A stretch of 43,482 bases of DNA from an uncultured Eubacteriales bacterium (GTDB taxonomy: Bacteria > Bacillota > Clostridia > Oscillospirales > Oscillospiraceae), in the NCBI GenBank assembly GCA_900546915.1, contig UREY01000018.1, positions 1-43,482 on the forward strand. Reading direction: 5' to 3'. This document shows positions 1-7,221 of the stretch, piece after piece. The position numbers and the translations under genes are program-made. Under the pieces are notes generated by a model, which was not told where the DNA came from, did no database searches, and saw only the letters and a program-made list of their open reading frames with translations. Numbering within the stretch: position 1 is the first letter of the stretch; every line of letters starts with the position of its first letter.

Positions 1-132
1 CTGCGCGCCCCCTTTGGGCAAATATCCGGACTTTCAACGCCGTTTGATGCACAAACCCGCCCTTTGCGTGTTGCAAAAGCATGCAAAGCGCGGATTTGCG
101 CTATCGGCTCTTCGGGCCTGGGTTCCCGGCTT
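1..132. other. Left-edge non-coding stretch
   Basis: This stretch lies 3' of the minus-strand DegV gene and holds no supported gene. It contains short inverted repeats, for example CTTTGCGTG against CATGCAAAG around 64-95. These could form part of a terminator for degV, but no convincing U-tract follows on the minus strand. Confidence 0.4.
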
Positions 133-1017
133 TCAGCGCTGGGTACCCAGGAAGAACAAAGCCAAGGTCCCGGGACCGGAGTGAGAGCCGATGACAGGCC
201 CCACATAGCTGATGACCACGTCTTGGGGATGATACGTGCGCCGGAGGGATTCGGCCAGATATTCGGCGTCTTCCCGGCAGTCGCCGTGGCTGATAAAGAA
301 GACCTGATTGCCGGGGTCGATGCCGGATTGACCGACCTTGGCGGCCATGGCGTCGATGGAGGCCTTGCGGCCCCGGGCCTTGGACACATTTACCAAATGG
401 CCCAAATTGTCCACGTGGAGTACCGGCTTGATTTTCAGCATGGTACCCATAACGGCCGTGGCGGCGGAAATTCTGCCTCCGCGTTTGAGAAACATGAGAT
501 TGTCTACGGTGAACCAATGGCACAGGTGCAGCTTGTTTTCCTCAACGAAGTTCGCTACCTGCTCCAGGCTCTCTCCAGCCCGCTGCCGCTGCACGGCGTG
601 GTAAATCAGAAGCCCCTGGCCCATGGAAGCGCACAGGGTATCTATCACGCGGATTTTCCGTGCCGGGTATTGGAGCGCCAGCTCCTGGGCGGCAGAAACT
701 GCAGCGGAATAGGTGGAGCTGAGTCCCGATGAGAAGGCCAGAACTAAAACATCCCGCCCGCTGTCCAGAACGGGCCGCATCAGCGCCGCCCAGCCCTCGG
801 GATTCACTGCGGTGGTGCTGGTGGGAGCGCCTTCCCGCAGCGCGCGGTAAAAGGCTTTCATGTCCAGGCGGCTGCGGGGGTCGCCGTCCAGGAAGTTTTC
901 GTACTCGTCTCCCTGGAAATGCACGCGCAGAGGCGCCGCAGAAATATCCAGCTCCTGAGCCAGGCTGGCCGGCATGTCACAAGAGGAGTCGGTTAGAATT
1001 TGATAAGCTGTGGTCAT
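133..1017 (-). CDS. DegV family fatty-acid-binding protein
   Basis: A 294-residue protein opening MTTAYQILTDSSCDMP, the DegV N-terminal pattern (TDSSCD, then a GDEYENFLDGD stretch, then SGLSSTYSAA). DegV proteins bind a fatty acid between two lobes. Some (FakB) present it to the kinase FakA for phospholipid synthesis, but no FakA gene is visible here. The start at 1017 is chosen over an in-frame ATG at 1032 because GGAGGG lies 6 nt upstream of 1017 and overlaps the upper ATG. Length is normal for the family (about 280-300). The gene stands alone, divergent from the CDF gene. A second DegV protein lies at 37915-38784, so the genome has at least two. The family call is firm; the ligand and physiological role are not known. 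Confidence 0.9.
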   Translation of the reverse strand: MTTAYQILTDSSCDMPASLAQELDISAAPLRVHFQGDEYENFLDGDPRSRLDMKAFYRALREGAPTSTTAVNPEGWAALMRPVLDSGRDVLVLAFSSGLSSTYSAAVSAAQELALQYPARKIRVIDTLCASMGQGLLIYHAVQRQRAGESLEQVANFVEENKLHLCHWFTVDNLMFLKRGGRISAATAVMGTMLKIKPVLHVDNLGHLVNVSKARGRKASIDAMAAKVGQSGIDPGNQVFFISHGDCREDAEYLAESLRRTYHPQDVVISYVGPVIGSHSGPGTLALFFLGTQR

Positions 1018-1075
1018 AAAATTTCCCTCCATGTTATCGGCGGCTTGAAAAAAGTCACCGCCGCTGGTTTTAGTC

Positions 1076-1103
1076 TGGACTTCTGAGCTGGTTGTGATAT
1101 AAT
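1076..1103 (+). promoter_or_regulatory. Promoter of the riboswitch-CDF transcript
   Basis: TGGACT (1076-1081), a 16-nt spacer and TATAAT (1098-1103) with a TG dinucleotide one base upstream (extended -10). It lies about 30 nt before the structured leader that precedes the CDF transporter. Confidence 0.6.
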
Positions 1104-1135
1104 AGCCACATTGTGTCTGATCTATGACAAACGAT

Positions 1136-1219
1136 ATGTTGCCGCCCTAAGCGGAATGCAACGAGATGGCGCTGCTGCGCCGTGCAAGCACGGTTGGCAT
1201 GTTGGGAAGGCGGCTACAT
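1136..1219 (+). ncRNA. Probable NiCo (czcD) riboswitch aptamer
   Basis: The RNA closes on a long outer stem: ATGT-T-GCCGCC (1136-1146) pairs with GGCGGC-T-ACAT (1209-1219). Inside, ATGCAAC (1156-1162) pairs with GTTGGCAT (1193-1200) with one bulge, enclosing two adjacent hairpins, GGCGC/GCGCC (1168-1181) and CGTG/CACG (1181-1192). The compact junction of helices, the unpaired CTAAGCGGA and GTTGGGAA segments, and the position ahead of a cation-diffusion-facilitator gene all fit the NiCo (czcD) riboswitch family, which senses Ni2+/Co2+ cooperatively and turns on exporters. The family assignment is from remembered motifs plus context and was not checked with a covariance model. Confidence 0.72.
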
Positions 1220-1260
1220 AAGCTTATCATAAAGCAAAATGTCTCAAATGTACAGCGCCG

Positions 1261-1298
1261 GGGGAAATTTTTGTTTGTCGGCTTGCAAAAATTTCCCC
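1261..1298 (+). promoter_or_regulatory. Expression-platform hairpin between aptamer and CDF gene
   Basis: A perfect 13-bp inverted repeat: GGGGAAATTTTTG (1261-1273) against CAAAAATTTCCCC (1286-1298), with a 12-nt loop. It sits between the aptamer and the CDF RBS. No U-tract follows the right arm, but the left arm itself carries a U-rich run (TTTTTGTTT, 1268-1276). That run could end an alternative terminator made with upstream GC-rich sequence, so the hairpin may be the antiterminated state. Confidence 0.5.
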
Positions 1299-1328
1299 GC
1301 TGTGAAATTGTGGAAGGGGGACCAGCCT

Positions 1329-2516
1329 ATGACACGGCTGCTGCTCCGGCTGTTTGTCCGGAATGCAGATCAGACCGGCGATCCGAAGGTGCGCAGCGCC
1401 TATGGCGTCCTGTCGGGTGCGGTGGGGATCTTATGCAATTTTCTGCTGTTTGCAGGGAAATTGGCGGTAGGAACCATCTCCGGCTCGGTATCTGTAACGG
1501 CGGATGCGGTCAACAACCTGTCGGACGCTTCCAGCTCAATCGTGACGCTGGTTGGCTTCCGCATTGCGGAAAAACCGGCGGACGAAGGACATCCCTACGG
1601 CCATGCCAGGGTGGAGTATCTTTCCGGGCTGGTTGTGGCCGCGCTGATTCTGATCATCGGCGTGGAGCTGGCGAAAACCTCTGTGGAAAAAATTTTCCAC
1701 CCGTCTCCGGTGGAGTTTTCCCCGGTGGTGGGGGCTGTTCTGGTGTTGTCCATTTTGGTCAAATTGTGGATGGCTCTTTTCAACCGGGACTTGGGCCGCC
1801 GGATCGATTCTGCGGCCCTGCAGGCTACGTCTATGGACAGCCGGAACGATGTGATTTCCACCGGGGCCGTATTCCTGGCCGCTCTGGTAGAGAACTGGAC
1901 CGGATGGACCATTGACGGCTATGTGGGACTTCTGGTGGCATTGTTTATCATTTGGTCCGGGGTTGGCATTGCCCGGGATACGGTGGATCCCCTGTTGGGG
2001 AAACCGGTGGATCCTGCCCTCAGGAAGGTCATTGCCGGAGAGATCTTCCAAAGCGATAAGGTATTGGGCTTTCACGATCTGATGGTCCACGATTACGGTC
2101 CCGGGCAGAGGTTTGCCACGGCCCATGTGGAGATGGACATGCGGGAGGACCCTATGGTCTGCCATGACATCATAGACAACATCGAGCGGGACTGCTGGGA
2201 CCGGCACCGAATTCATTTGTGTATCCACTATGACCCCGTGGTGACCGATGATCCGGAGCTAAATCACATGCGGGCTCTGGTAGAGGGGCAGGTCCGGCAA
2301 TTGGACCCGCGTCTGTCCATTCATGATTTTCGGATGGTCCGGGGACCGAGCCACACCAATTTGATTTTTGACATGTCGATTCCCTTTGAAATGGAGAACC
2401 GGCAGGCGGAGCTGAAGCGCCGGGTGGACGAGGCGGTTCACCGGGAATCCGACCGCTATTTTACCGTGATTACGTTTGATGAGACATCCTTTCATGGACG
2501 AGAGGAGGCGGAATGA
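1329..2516 (+). CDS. Cation diffusion facilitator (CDF) metal exporter
   Basis: A 395-residue CDF-family transporter that probably exports divalent metal by proton antiport. About six membrane segments fill residues 25-215. The metal-site helix pattern DAVNNLSD (59-66), the HPYGH motif (88-92) and a second acidic pair in SMDSRNDVIS (D170, D174) are visible. A cytoplasmic ferredoxin-like CDF C-terminal domain follows, then a further ~100-residue tail. The start is ATG 1329 with GGAAGGGGG just upstream; an upper in-frame ATG at 1239 falls inside the leader and is rejected. The probable NiCo riboswitch upstream suggests Ni2+ and/or Co2+ as substrate and inducer. uppP follows after 70 bp with no terminator, so read-through is likely. 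Confidence 0.92.
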   Translation: MTRLLLRLFVRNADQTGDPKVRSAYGVLSGAVGILCNFLLFAGKLAVGTISGSVSVTADAVNNLSDASSSIVTLVGFRIAEKPADEGHPYGHARVEYLSGLVVAALILIIGVELAKTSVEKIFHPSPVEFSPVVGAVLVLSILVKLWMALFNRDLGRRIDSAALQATSMDSRNDVISTGAVFLAALVENWTGWTIDGYVGLLVALFIIWSGVGIARDTVDPLLGKPVDPALRKVIAGEIFQSDKVLGFHDLMVHDYGPGQRFATAHVEMDMREDPMVCHDIIDNIERDCWDRHRIHLCIHYDPVVTDDPELNHMRALVEGQVRQLDPRLSIHDFRMVRGPSHTNLIFDMSIPFEMENRQAELKRRVDEAVHRESDRYFTVITFDETSFHGREEAE

Positions 2517-2586
2517 GGGGAACATGGGAAATCATACGCACGCCGCCGCGCCGGCGAAATAGAATCAATAGAAAAGGAGTTATGCT

Positions 2587-3420
2587 ATGCTGGAAATTTT
2601 AAAAGCCATTCTCTACGGCATTGTGGAAGGGATTACAGAGTGGCTGCCGATCAGCTCCACCGGACATCTGATTCTCCTGAAGGAGATTATGCCGCTGTCC
2701 GTCTCCGAGGAATTTTGGAGCATGTTCGAGGTGGTCATTCAGTTGGGCGCCATTGTCGCCGTTCTGGTGCTGTTTTTTCATAAATTGAATCCCTTTTCTC
2801 CCCGGAAGACCGGCACGGAGAAGCGGCAGACCTGGGACTTGTGGGGCCACGTGGTGGTGGCGATGCTCCCGGCTGCGGTGCTGGGGGTCCTGCTGGATGA
2901 TTGGCTGGATGCCCATCTGTACAACTACGTAACGGTGGCAGTGACCTTGATTGCCTATGGCGTAGCCTTTGTTTTCCTGGAACGCAACCGTTCGGACCGG
3001 GCAACCATCCGGCGCACGGGAGACATCACCTGGCGCACGGCTGTGTACATCGGCCTGTTTCAATGCCTCTCTATGATACCCGGAACCTCCCGCTCCGGGG
3101 CGACCATCCTGGGAGCGATGCTCTTGGGCTTGAGCAGGAGCACGGCGGCGGAGTTTTCCTTCTTCCTGGCGATTCCCACCATGCTGGGCGCCAGCTTCCT
3201 CAAGGTGGTCAAGTTTATACAAGACGGTGTGGGCATGACCGGTCAGGAGGCGGCGATTTTGCTGGTGGGCTGTGTGGTGGCCTTTGTGGTCTCTCTGATG
3301 GCCATTCGCTCGCTCATGAGCTATGTCAAGCGCCATTCCTTTGCCGCCTTTGGCGTGTACCGGATTGTGTTGGGACTGGTGGTTGTACTGTATTTCCTTC
3401 TAAACCGCGCCGGCGCGTAA
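2587..3420 (+). CDS. uppP: Undecaprenyl-diphosphatase (UppP/BacA)
   Basis: A 277-residue polytopic membrane enzyme that dephosphorylates undecaprenyl pyrophosphate, recycling the lipid carrier for peptidoglycan and other envelope polymers. It contributes to bacitracin tolerance when abundant. Both catalytic signatures are present: EGITEWLPISSTGH (14-27) and PGTSRSGA (164-171), plus several hydrophobic helices. Length matches the family (265-280). AAAAGGAG lies 8 nt before the ATG. It is downstream of the CDF exporter and convergent with the CofE-like gene; the next 350 bp hold no gene. Confidence 0.96.
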   Translation: MLEILKAILYGIVEGITEWLPISSTGHLILLKEIMPLSVSEEFWSMFEVVIQLGAIVAVLVLFFHKLNPFSPRKTGTEKRQTWDLWGHVVVAMLPAAVLGVLLDDWLDAHLYNYVTVAVTLIAYGVAFVFLERNRSDRATIRRTGDITWRTAVYIGLFQCLSMIPGTSRSGATILGAMLLGLSRSTAAEFSFFLAIPTMLGASFLKVVKFIQDGVGMTGQEAAILLVGCVVAFVVSLMAIRSLMSYVKRHSFAAFGVYRIVLGLVVVLYFLLNRAGA

Positions 3421-3493
3421 CGCACTTACCAGGCGTCCGTTTGATTCTGGATTGGGGGCAGGCGGCCCTGCCGTCGGCTGCGTGTCCGAAATG

Positions 3494-3645
3494 ATACTGC
3501 GTGCTTTGACCGCAGTATAAACTGTTACAGGAGGGGGCGGGACCTACGCCGGCAGCGCTCTGGTTGTGGAAAGGGTCCCTACTCCGTTTTGTAACAGATC
3601 CGAGACAGTCGAGAACCCATTCGGGGCTTTTCGGCAGAAAGACAA
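3494..3645 (+). ncRNA. Candidate structured RNA in a gene-free interval
   Basis: Between uppP and the convergent CofE-like gene there are three consecutive inverted repeats and then a terminator. They are ATACTGCG...CGCAGTAT (about 3494-3517), a long interrupted rod, and CGAGAACCC...GGGGCTTTTCG (about 3609-3634). The rod pairs CTGTTACA-GGAG...GGGACC with GGTCCC-TA-CTCC...TGTAACAG (about 3519-3598). No open reading frame explains the pairing and no known RNA family was recognised. It could be a 6S-like or other small RNA, or part of the uppP 3' UTR. Strand is assumed from the terminator at 3646-3687. Confidence 0.4.
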
Positions 3646-3687
3646 CAGGCTGCCGCGCACAGAATTCACGCGGGCAGCCTGTTTTTT
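3646..3687 (+). terminator. Rho-independent terminator
   Basis: CAGGCTGCCGCG pairs with CGCGGGCAGCCTG (one bulged base) and is followed by TTTTTT. It ends the uppP-side transcript or the candidate RNA upstream. A second inverted repeat, GGTTCCCT...AGGGAACC, follows at 3690-3719 and may serve the opposite strand. Confidence 0.8.
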
Positions 3688-3773
3688 CGGTTCCCTTACG
3701 CTTACGCCGTAGGGAACCGGGATGTTTGATTTCCAGCCTACGCAGGGCTCTGCCGGGCCGGGATCCTTTCAGA

Positions 3774-4478
3774 TTACGATATTTTCCGGATGATGCCCAT
3801 GGGCGTCTGCTGGTCGTCCTGTCCCAGGGGATTGTCCTTCAGAATACGGGCGTAGAGCAGCTTGTCCAGAGCTTTTGAGGAAACGCCCAGGATTTGGCCC
3901 TCCAAATCGTTGATGTCCACAATGCAGGTCTCGAAGCCGATGCGGGCCTTGATGTCCCGCGCCACCCGGTCGGGGTTCAGGGGTCCCAAGACCACATAGT
4001 GGTTATAGGGCGGGATGGTGTTGTGACAGGGGCCGTCAATGGAGCGAGCCTTGTAGCCGGCCACTTTGTAGAACCAACCCTTTTTCCGGAAGAGTTTCTT
4101 TCCAATGACGGAAACGAAGGCGGCAAAGAGAATCCGCAAGGTGCCGCATTCCCGCAAGGCGTATTCCATGGTTTCCGGCATACCCAATCCGATGCCGTGG
4201 GGGGTTTTGGTGACATATTTGCTCAGAGTATAGGCCAGCTTGCGCGGGTGGATTTCCTCCAGGGGGATCGCCCGTTTTTGGGTGCAGGCCACACATTTTT
4301 CGGATATAAACAGAATGTCTCCCGGCTGGAGCAAGGGCTTGCCGTATTGCTCGGCTACATCGCAAATGTTGTCCTGATCGGTGATCAGGTGCGTGGGAAT
4401 GGGCAGGCGAAGGTACTGGACGCCGTCTACCTCGATGACTCCCTTTTTGCCCTCATTGGGCTTCAAATCCGTTTCCAT
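3774..4478 (-). CDS. CofE-like (F420-0:gamma-glutamyl ligase family) protein
   Basis: A 234-residue protein with the fold signature of coenzyme F420-0:L-glutamate ligase. It has LRLPIPTHLITDQDN near residue 25, the GDILFISEKCVACTQKR core (residues 49-65), and conserved TPHGIGL and GPCHNTIPPYNHY stretches. CofE adds glutamates to F420, but most Clostridia lack F420 and no other F420 gene is seen here. The real substrate is therefore unknown, possibly another amide-ligase-type reaction. The start at 4478 is preferred because GAGAGG lies 7 nt upstream; the ATG two codons earlier touches that RBS. The gene lies 19 bp downstream of the HIT-family gene in the same direction, so the two are probably co-transcribed. 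Confidence 0.75.
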   Translation of the reverse strand: METDLKPNEGKKGVIEVDGVQYLRLPIPTHLITDQDNICDVAEQYGKPLLQPGDILFISEKCVACTQKRAIPLEEIHPRKLAYTLSKYVTKTPHGIGLGMPETMEYALRECGTLRILFAAFVSVIGKKLFRKKGWFYKVAGYKARSIDGPCHNTIPPYNHYVVLGPLNPDRVARDIKARIGFETCIVDINDLEGQILGVSSKALDKLLYARILKDNPLGQDDQQTPMGIIRKIS

Positions 4479-4497
4479 TTTCATTCCTCTCTTTCCG

Positions 4498-4833
4498 CTA
4501 CGCCATTTCCAAAGCCAGAGGACCGCCGCCCAGCAAGTGGAAGTGCAGATGGGGGACGGTTTGCCCGGCATGCGGGCCGCAGTTGCTGACCACGCGGAAC
4601 CCGTCCGGCAGCGCTTTGCCCAGCTCTGCAATGACCTCAAAGCAGCGCGCCACCAGAGCGCTGTTGTCCGGCGTGATACAGGCCGCGCTCTCCACATGGC
4701 GCTTGGGAATCACCAAAATGTGAACCGGGGCCTGGGGCTGGATATCCCGAAAGGCCAGAACCAGCTCATCTTCATAGACCTTTTGCGCCGGGATCTCTCC
4801 GGCGGCAATTTTGCAGAACAGGCAGTCAGACAT
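4498..4833 (-). CDS. HIT family nucleotide-binding protein (HinT-like)
   Basis: A 111-residue histidine-triad protein. It opens MSDCLFCKIAAGEIP, carries a CxxC-type pair (C4, C7) and ends with the catalytic HLHFH triad (95-99), all typical of the HinT branch. That branch hydrolyses phosphoramidates such as AMP-lysine. The start at 4833 has AGAGAGG 8-9 nt upstream. It is the first gene of a two-gene unit with the CofE-like gene, driven by a clear promoter at 4896-4923. Family certain, cellular role unspecified. Confidence 0.93.
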   Translation of the reverse strand: MSDCLFCKIAAGEIPAQKVYEDELVLAFRDIQPQAPVHILVIPKRHVESAACITPDNSALVARCFEVIAELGKALPDGFRVVSNCGPHAGQTVPHLHFHLLGGGPLALEMA

Positions 4834-4895
4834 TGTAAAAATCCTCTCTGTAAACATGCCGGCAACAAGCAAACCGGCACCGTGCATTTTCTATT

Positions 4896-4923
4896 ATTAT
4901 AACACAAATGAGGCTTTTTGCAA
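4896..4923 (-). promoter_or_regulatory. Promoter of the HIT/CofE-like operon
   Basis: Read on the minus strand: TTGCAA, 16-nt spacer, TATAAT preceded by TGT (extended -10). It lies about 60 nt upstream of the HIT start codon. Confidence 0.7.
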
Positions 4924-5000
4924 GACTTTTGCCTGTTTGGCTGCAAATCCCAGGGATTTTGGAAAGTTCACCCTTTTGTCACAATTGTTTTTAGAAAATT

Positions 5001-5009
5001 TGGTAAAAT
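5001..5009 (+). promoter_or_regulatory. Extended -10 promoter of the alarmone synthetase gene
   Basis: TGGTAAAAT gives an extended -10 box 29 nt before the ATG at 5038. No well-spaced -35 is visible; TTGTCA at 4976 would need a 22-nt spacer. The promoter is therefore only moderately supported. Confidence 0.45.
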
Positions 5010-5037
5010 AGACAAAAATATCAAAGGAAGAATTGCC

Positions 5038-5727
5038 ATGGAAGAAATGCAAGTTCTGCCGGCTCCCCCAGAGAACCAGGAGCAGCTGCTGCATTTTGCC
5101 ACCCAATATCAGCAGCTGATGCTCCTGTACGAAGGGGGAATCAAGCAAATTACAACCAAACTGGATATCTTGAATCGGGAGCATCGGGTTCGCGGAATGC
5201 GGACTCCCATCGAGACGGTGAAATCCCGGCTGAAAACACCGAGGAGCATTGCCGATAAGCTCTCCCGGCGCGGCTTGGAGCTGTCCATCCGGTCCATTTT
5301 GGAAAATCTCAACGATGTGGCGGGCGTCCGGGTGGTTTGTCCATATATCTCAGACATTTATGCCGTTCGGGATATGCTGCTGTCGCAGGCGGACGTGACG
5401 CTCTTTCGAGAGAAGGACTACATCCGGCATCCCAAGCCCAACGGCTACCGGAGCTTGCATCTGGTGGTGGAGGTGCCGGTATATCTGTCCGATTCGCAGC
5501 AGCAGGTTCGTGTGGAGATTCAGATTCGCACCATCGCCATGGATTTCTGGGCCAGCCTGGAGCATGAGCTTCACTATAAGCTGTCGGAGGAAATTCCCGA
5601 CGGCGTGGCCGAGGAGCTGGCCCAGTGCGCCGGTATCATTGCCGAGACGGACCGGCGTATGGAGGCCATTGCCGTTCGCCTGAACCAGTTGCCAAAGCCC
5701 GGCGCAGAGGATGCCTCTGCCCGTTGA
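5038..5727 (+). CDS. Small alarmone synthetase (GTP pyrophosphokinase, RelQ/YjbM-like)
   Basis: A 229-residue stand-alone (p)ppGpp synthetase with a single RelA/SpoT synthetase domain and no hydrolase, TGS or ACT domain. Signatures: NLNDVAGVRVVC, KDYIRHPKPNGYRSLHLVVEVP and VEIQIRTIAMDFWASLEHELHYK, which carry the substrate-binding and catalytic residues of the RelQ (SAS1) group. It transfers pyrophosphate from ATP to GDP or GTP to start stringent responses. The start at 5038 has AAAGGAAG at the right distance; an earlier in-frame ATG (4918) lies upstream of the promoter and is rejected. A diverged paralogue sits at 40055-40804. A MITE-like hairpin element follows directly. Confidence 0.92.
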   Translation: MEEMQVLPAPPENQEQLLHFATQYQQLMLLYEGGIKQITTKLDILNREHRVRGMRTPIETVKSRLKTPRSIADKLSRRGLELSIRSILENLNDVAGVRVVCPYISDIYAVRDMLLSQADVTLFREKDYIRHPKPNGYRSLHLVVEVPVYLSDSQQQVRVEIQIRTIAMDFWASLEHELHYKLSEEIPDGVAEELAQCAGIIAETDRRMEAIAVRLNQLPKPGAEDASAR

Positions 5728-5737
5728 TCCAAACAGA

Positions 5738-5861
5738 TGAGCCTGTTGCAAAATTCCCCTCTTCAAAAGTTAGAAATAGCGGGAGGAATCACGAAAACTC
5801 GTGGTTTCTCCCGCTAAAACATTAGGTAGAATTTCTGAAAAGTCTATTTTGCCACAGTCCC
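5738..5861. repeat. MITE-like repeat element, diverged copy
   Basis: Imperfect terminal inverted repeats (GAGCCTGTTGCAAAAT at the left, CTATTTTGCCACAGTCCC at the right) surround a perfect palindrome at 5777-5816 (TAGCGGGAGGAATCACGA and its complement). The terminal parts, including ATTAGG and TCTATTTTG..ACAG, match the element at 37776-37908, while the central palindrome has a different sequence. The right end runs into the stop codon of the YibE/F gene. It may double as a transcription terminator between the two convergent genes. Confidence 0.65.
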
Positions 5862-7036
5862 TATTTTGACTCCGGACGGGTTTCAGGGAGGACTTTCCGG
5901 CGGCCGTTGGAGATGACGCGGGGATAAATGCATGCGGCGACCAAAGCTGCGGCCGGCACCGTGAGGATGACGGCGGCGGTGCTGCACAGGCCCTGTGTGA
6001 GCTCCAGCGTCAGGTAGTCGGAGCTGAGAAGCTGATGAAAATGAACGCCGTAGGAGTAGAAAACCAGCATGGTTGCCAGTGCGCCGCCGGTAAACGCAAA
6101 GATCAGGGTGTTGCTCATGGTGCCGATCATATCCCGGCCGATGTTCATACCCGACCGGAACAGGCCTCGGGTGCTGGGCGTCTGCTCTGCTCGGGCGACC
6201 TCCCGCAGAGAAGAGAGAATGGAGACGGCCACATCCATGACCGCGCCCAAGGAAGCGATCATCGTCCCGGTGTGCAGCAGGGTTCGCACCTGCAAGCCGG
6301 TGTTCTGGGCAATGAGCAGCAGATCCTCGGCGCTTTCTGTCTGAAATCCCGTCAGATGCAAGATATGAGAGAAGCCCCAGAATAACAGGCAGGCCGCAAT
6401 TTCCCCCAGGAGCGTGACGCAGGCGCCCAGCAAGCAAGAGAGAGTCGGCCCGTGAAGGAGCAAGAGCGTGACGGCGGTGGAGAGAAAGACCACGGAAAAT
6501 CCGACCAGCACGGGATTCCCCCCGCAGAAGATTTTCGGCAGGGCCACCTGAATCAAAAACAGGACCGTAAAACCAATGGCCATAAAGGCGTCAAAGCCCT
6601 TGCGCCCGCCCACCAGCAACATCAGAAGCAGGAATACGCCGCCCAGCGCCATGAGCCCTGGGGTTCGGTCGTAGTTGTAAATAGAATAATACGGCGTCAC
6701 CCCCTCCGGGGCGTCTACGCACACGATGACCCGCTGGCCCGGACGGGCATATACGTTGTGCATTTCCGTCAGATAGTTGTCAATTTCCACAGTCTGGCCG
6801 TCGGGCAGGCGGACGGCCAGGGTTTGAAGGCCCAGCTTTTGACCGCTTCCTACGGTACTGTCCGACAGCTCCTCGCTCAAAATCTCTTCGACAGTTCCCC
6901 GCACATAGGAGAGCATGTCGTTGGCGAATCTGCGGTAGCTGCCGCCTTGTACCGGCCAAAAAAGCATGGCTCCCATGGACAACAGAACCAGAACTTCTAT
7001 GATCAGGTGTCCCAGCCAAATTTTTCCCTTTTTCAC
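5861..7036 (-). CDS. YibE/F-like membrane protein
   Basis: A 391-residue polytopic protein of the YibE/F family, whose biochemical function is unknown. An N-terminal helix (about 8-28) is followed by an extracytoplasmic ~100-residue domain (SDSTVGSGQ...VCVDAPEG). Seven or more membrane helices follow, with the conserved HTGTMIASLGAVMDVAVSI and RSGMNIGRDMIGTMSNTLIFA segments. The start codon is GTG at 7036, with AAAAGGAG 7 nt upstream. Length is normal. It is a single gene, convergent with the alarmone synthetase; the SLH phosphoesterase lies upstream on the same strand with a strong hairpin between. Confidence 0.88.
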   Translation of the reverse strand: MKKGKIWLGHLIIEVLVLLSMGAMLFWPVQGGSYRRFANDMLSYVRGTVEEILSEELSDSTVGSGQKLGLQTLAVRLPDGQTVEIDNYLTEMHNVYARPGQRVIVCVDAPEGVTPYYSIYNYDRTPGLMALGGVFLLLMLLVGGRKGFDAFMAIGFTVLFLIQVALPKIFCGGNPVLVGFSVVFLSTAVTLLLLHGPTLSCLLGACVTLLGEIAACLLFWGFSHILHLTGFQTESAEDLLLIAQNTGLQVRTLLHTGTMIASLGAVMDVAVSILSSLREVARAEQTPSTRGLFRSGMNIGRDMIGTMSNTLIFAFTGGALATMLVFYSYGVHFHQLLSSDYLTLELTQGLCSTAAVILTVPAAALVAACIYPRVISNGRRKVLPETRPESK

Positions 7037-7139
7037 AATATGCTCCTTTTTTATTTGTTTGGCGCGTGACGCGTCGTACGCTGGATCGGCGCACGACGCG
7101 GAAAACCGGCGCGCCTCCGTCTTGGCCGAAAGCGGGAGA

Positions 7140-7166
7140 CCTGCCGCAAATCCGTTTTGCGGCAGG
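7140..7166 (-). terminator. Hairpin 3' of the SLH phosphoesterase gene
   Basis: A perfect 11-bp repeat, CCTGCCGCAAA (7140-7150) with TTTGCGGCAGG (7156-7166), flanked by an outer GGGAGAC/GTCTCC pair. The minus-strand flank is only moderately U-rich (TCTCCCGCTTTC), so termination is plausible but not certain. Confidence 0.5.
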
Positions 7167-7221
7167 CCCGTTGTCTCCGACCGGTTGGTTTGCGGCGCCG
7201 GAGTGTCTTCCTAGATTGGAA

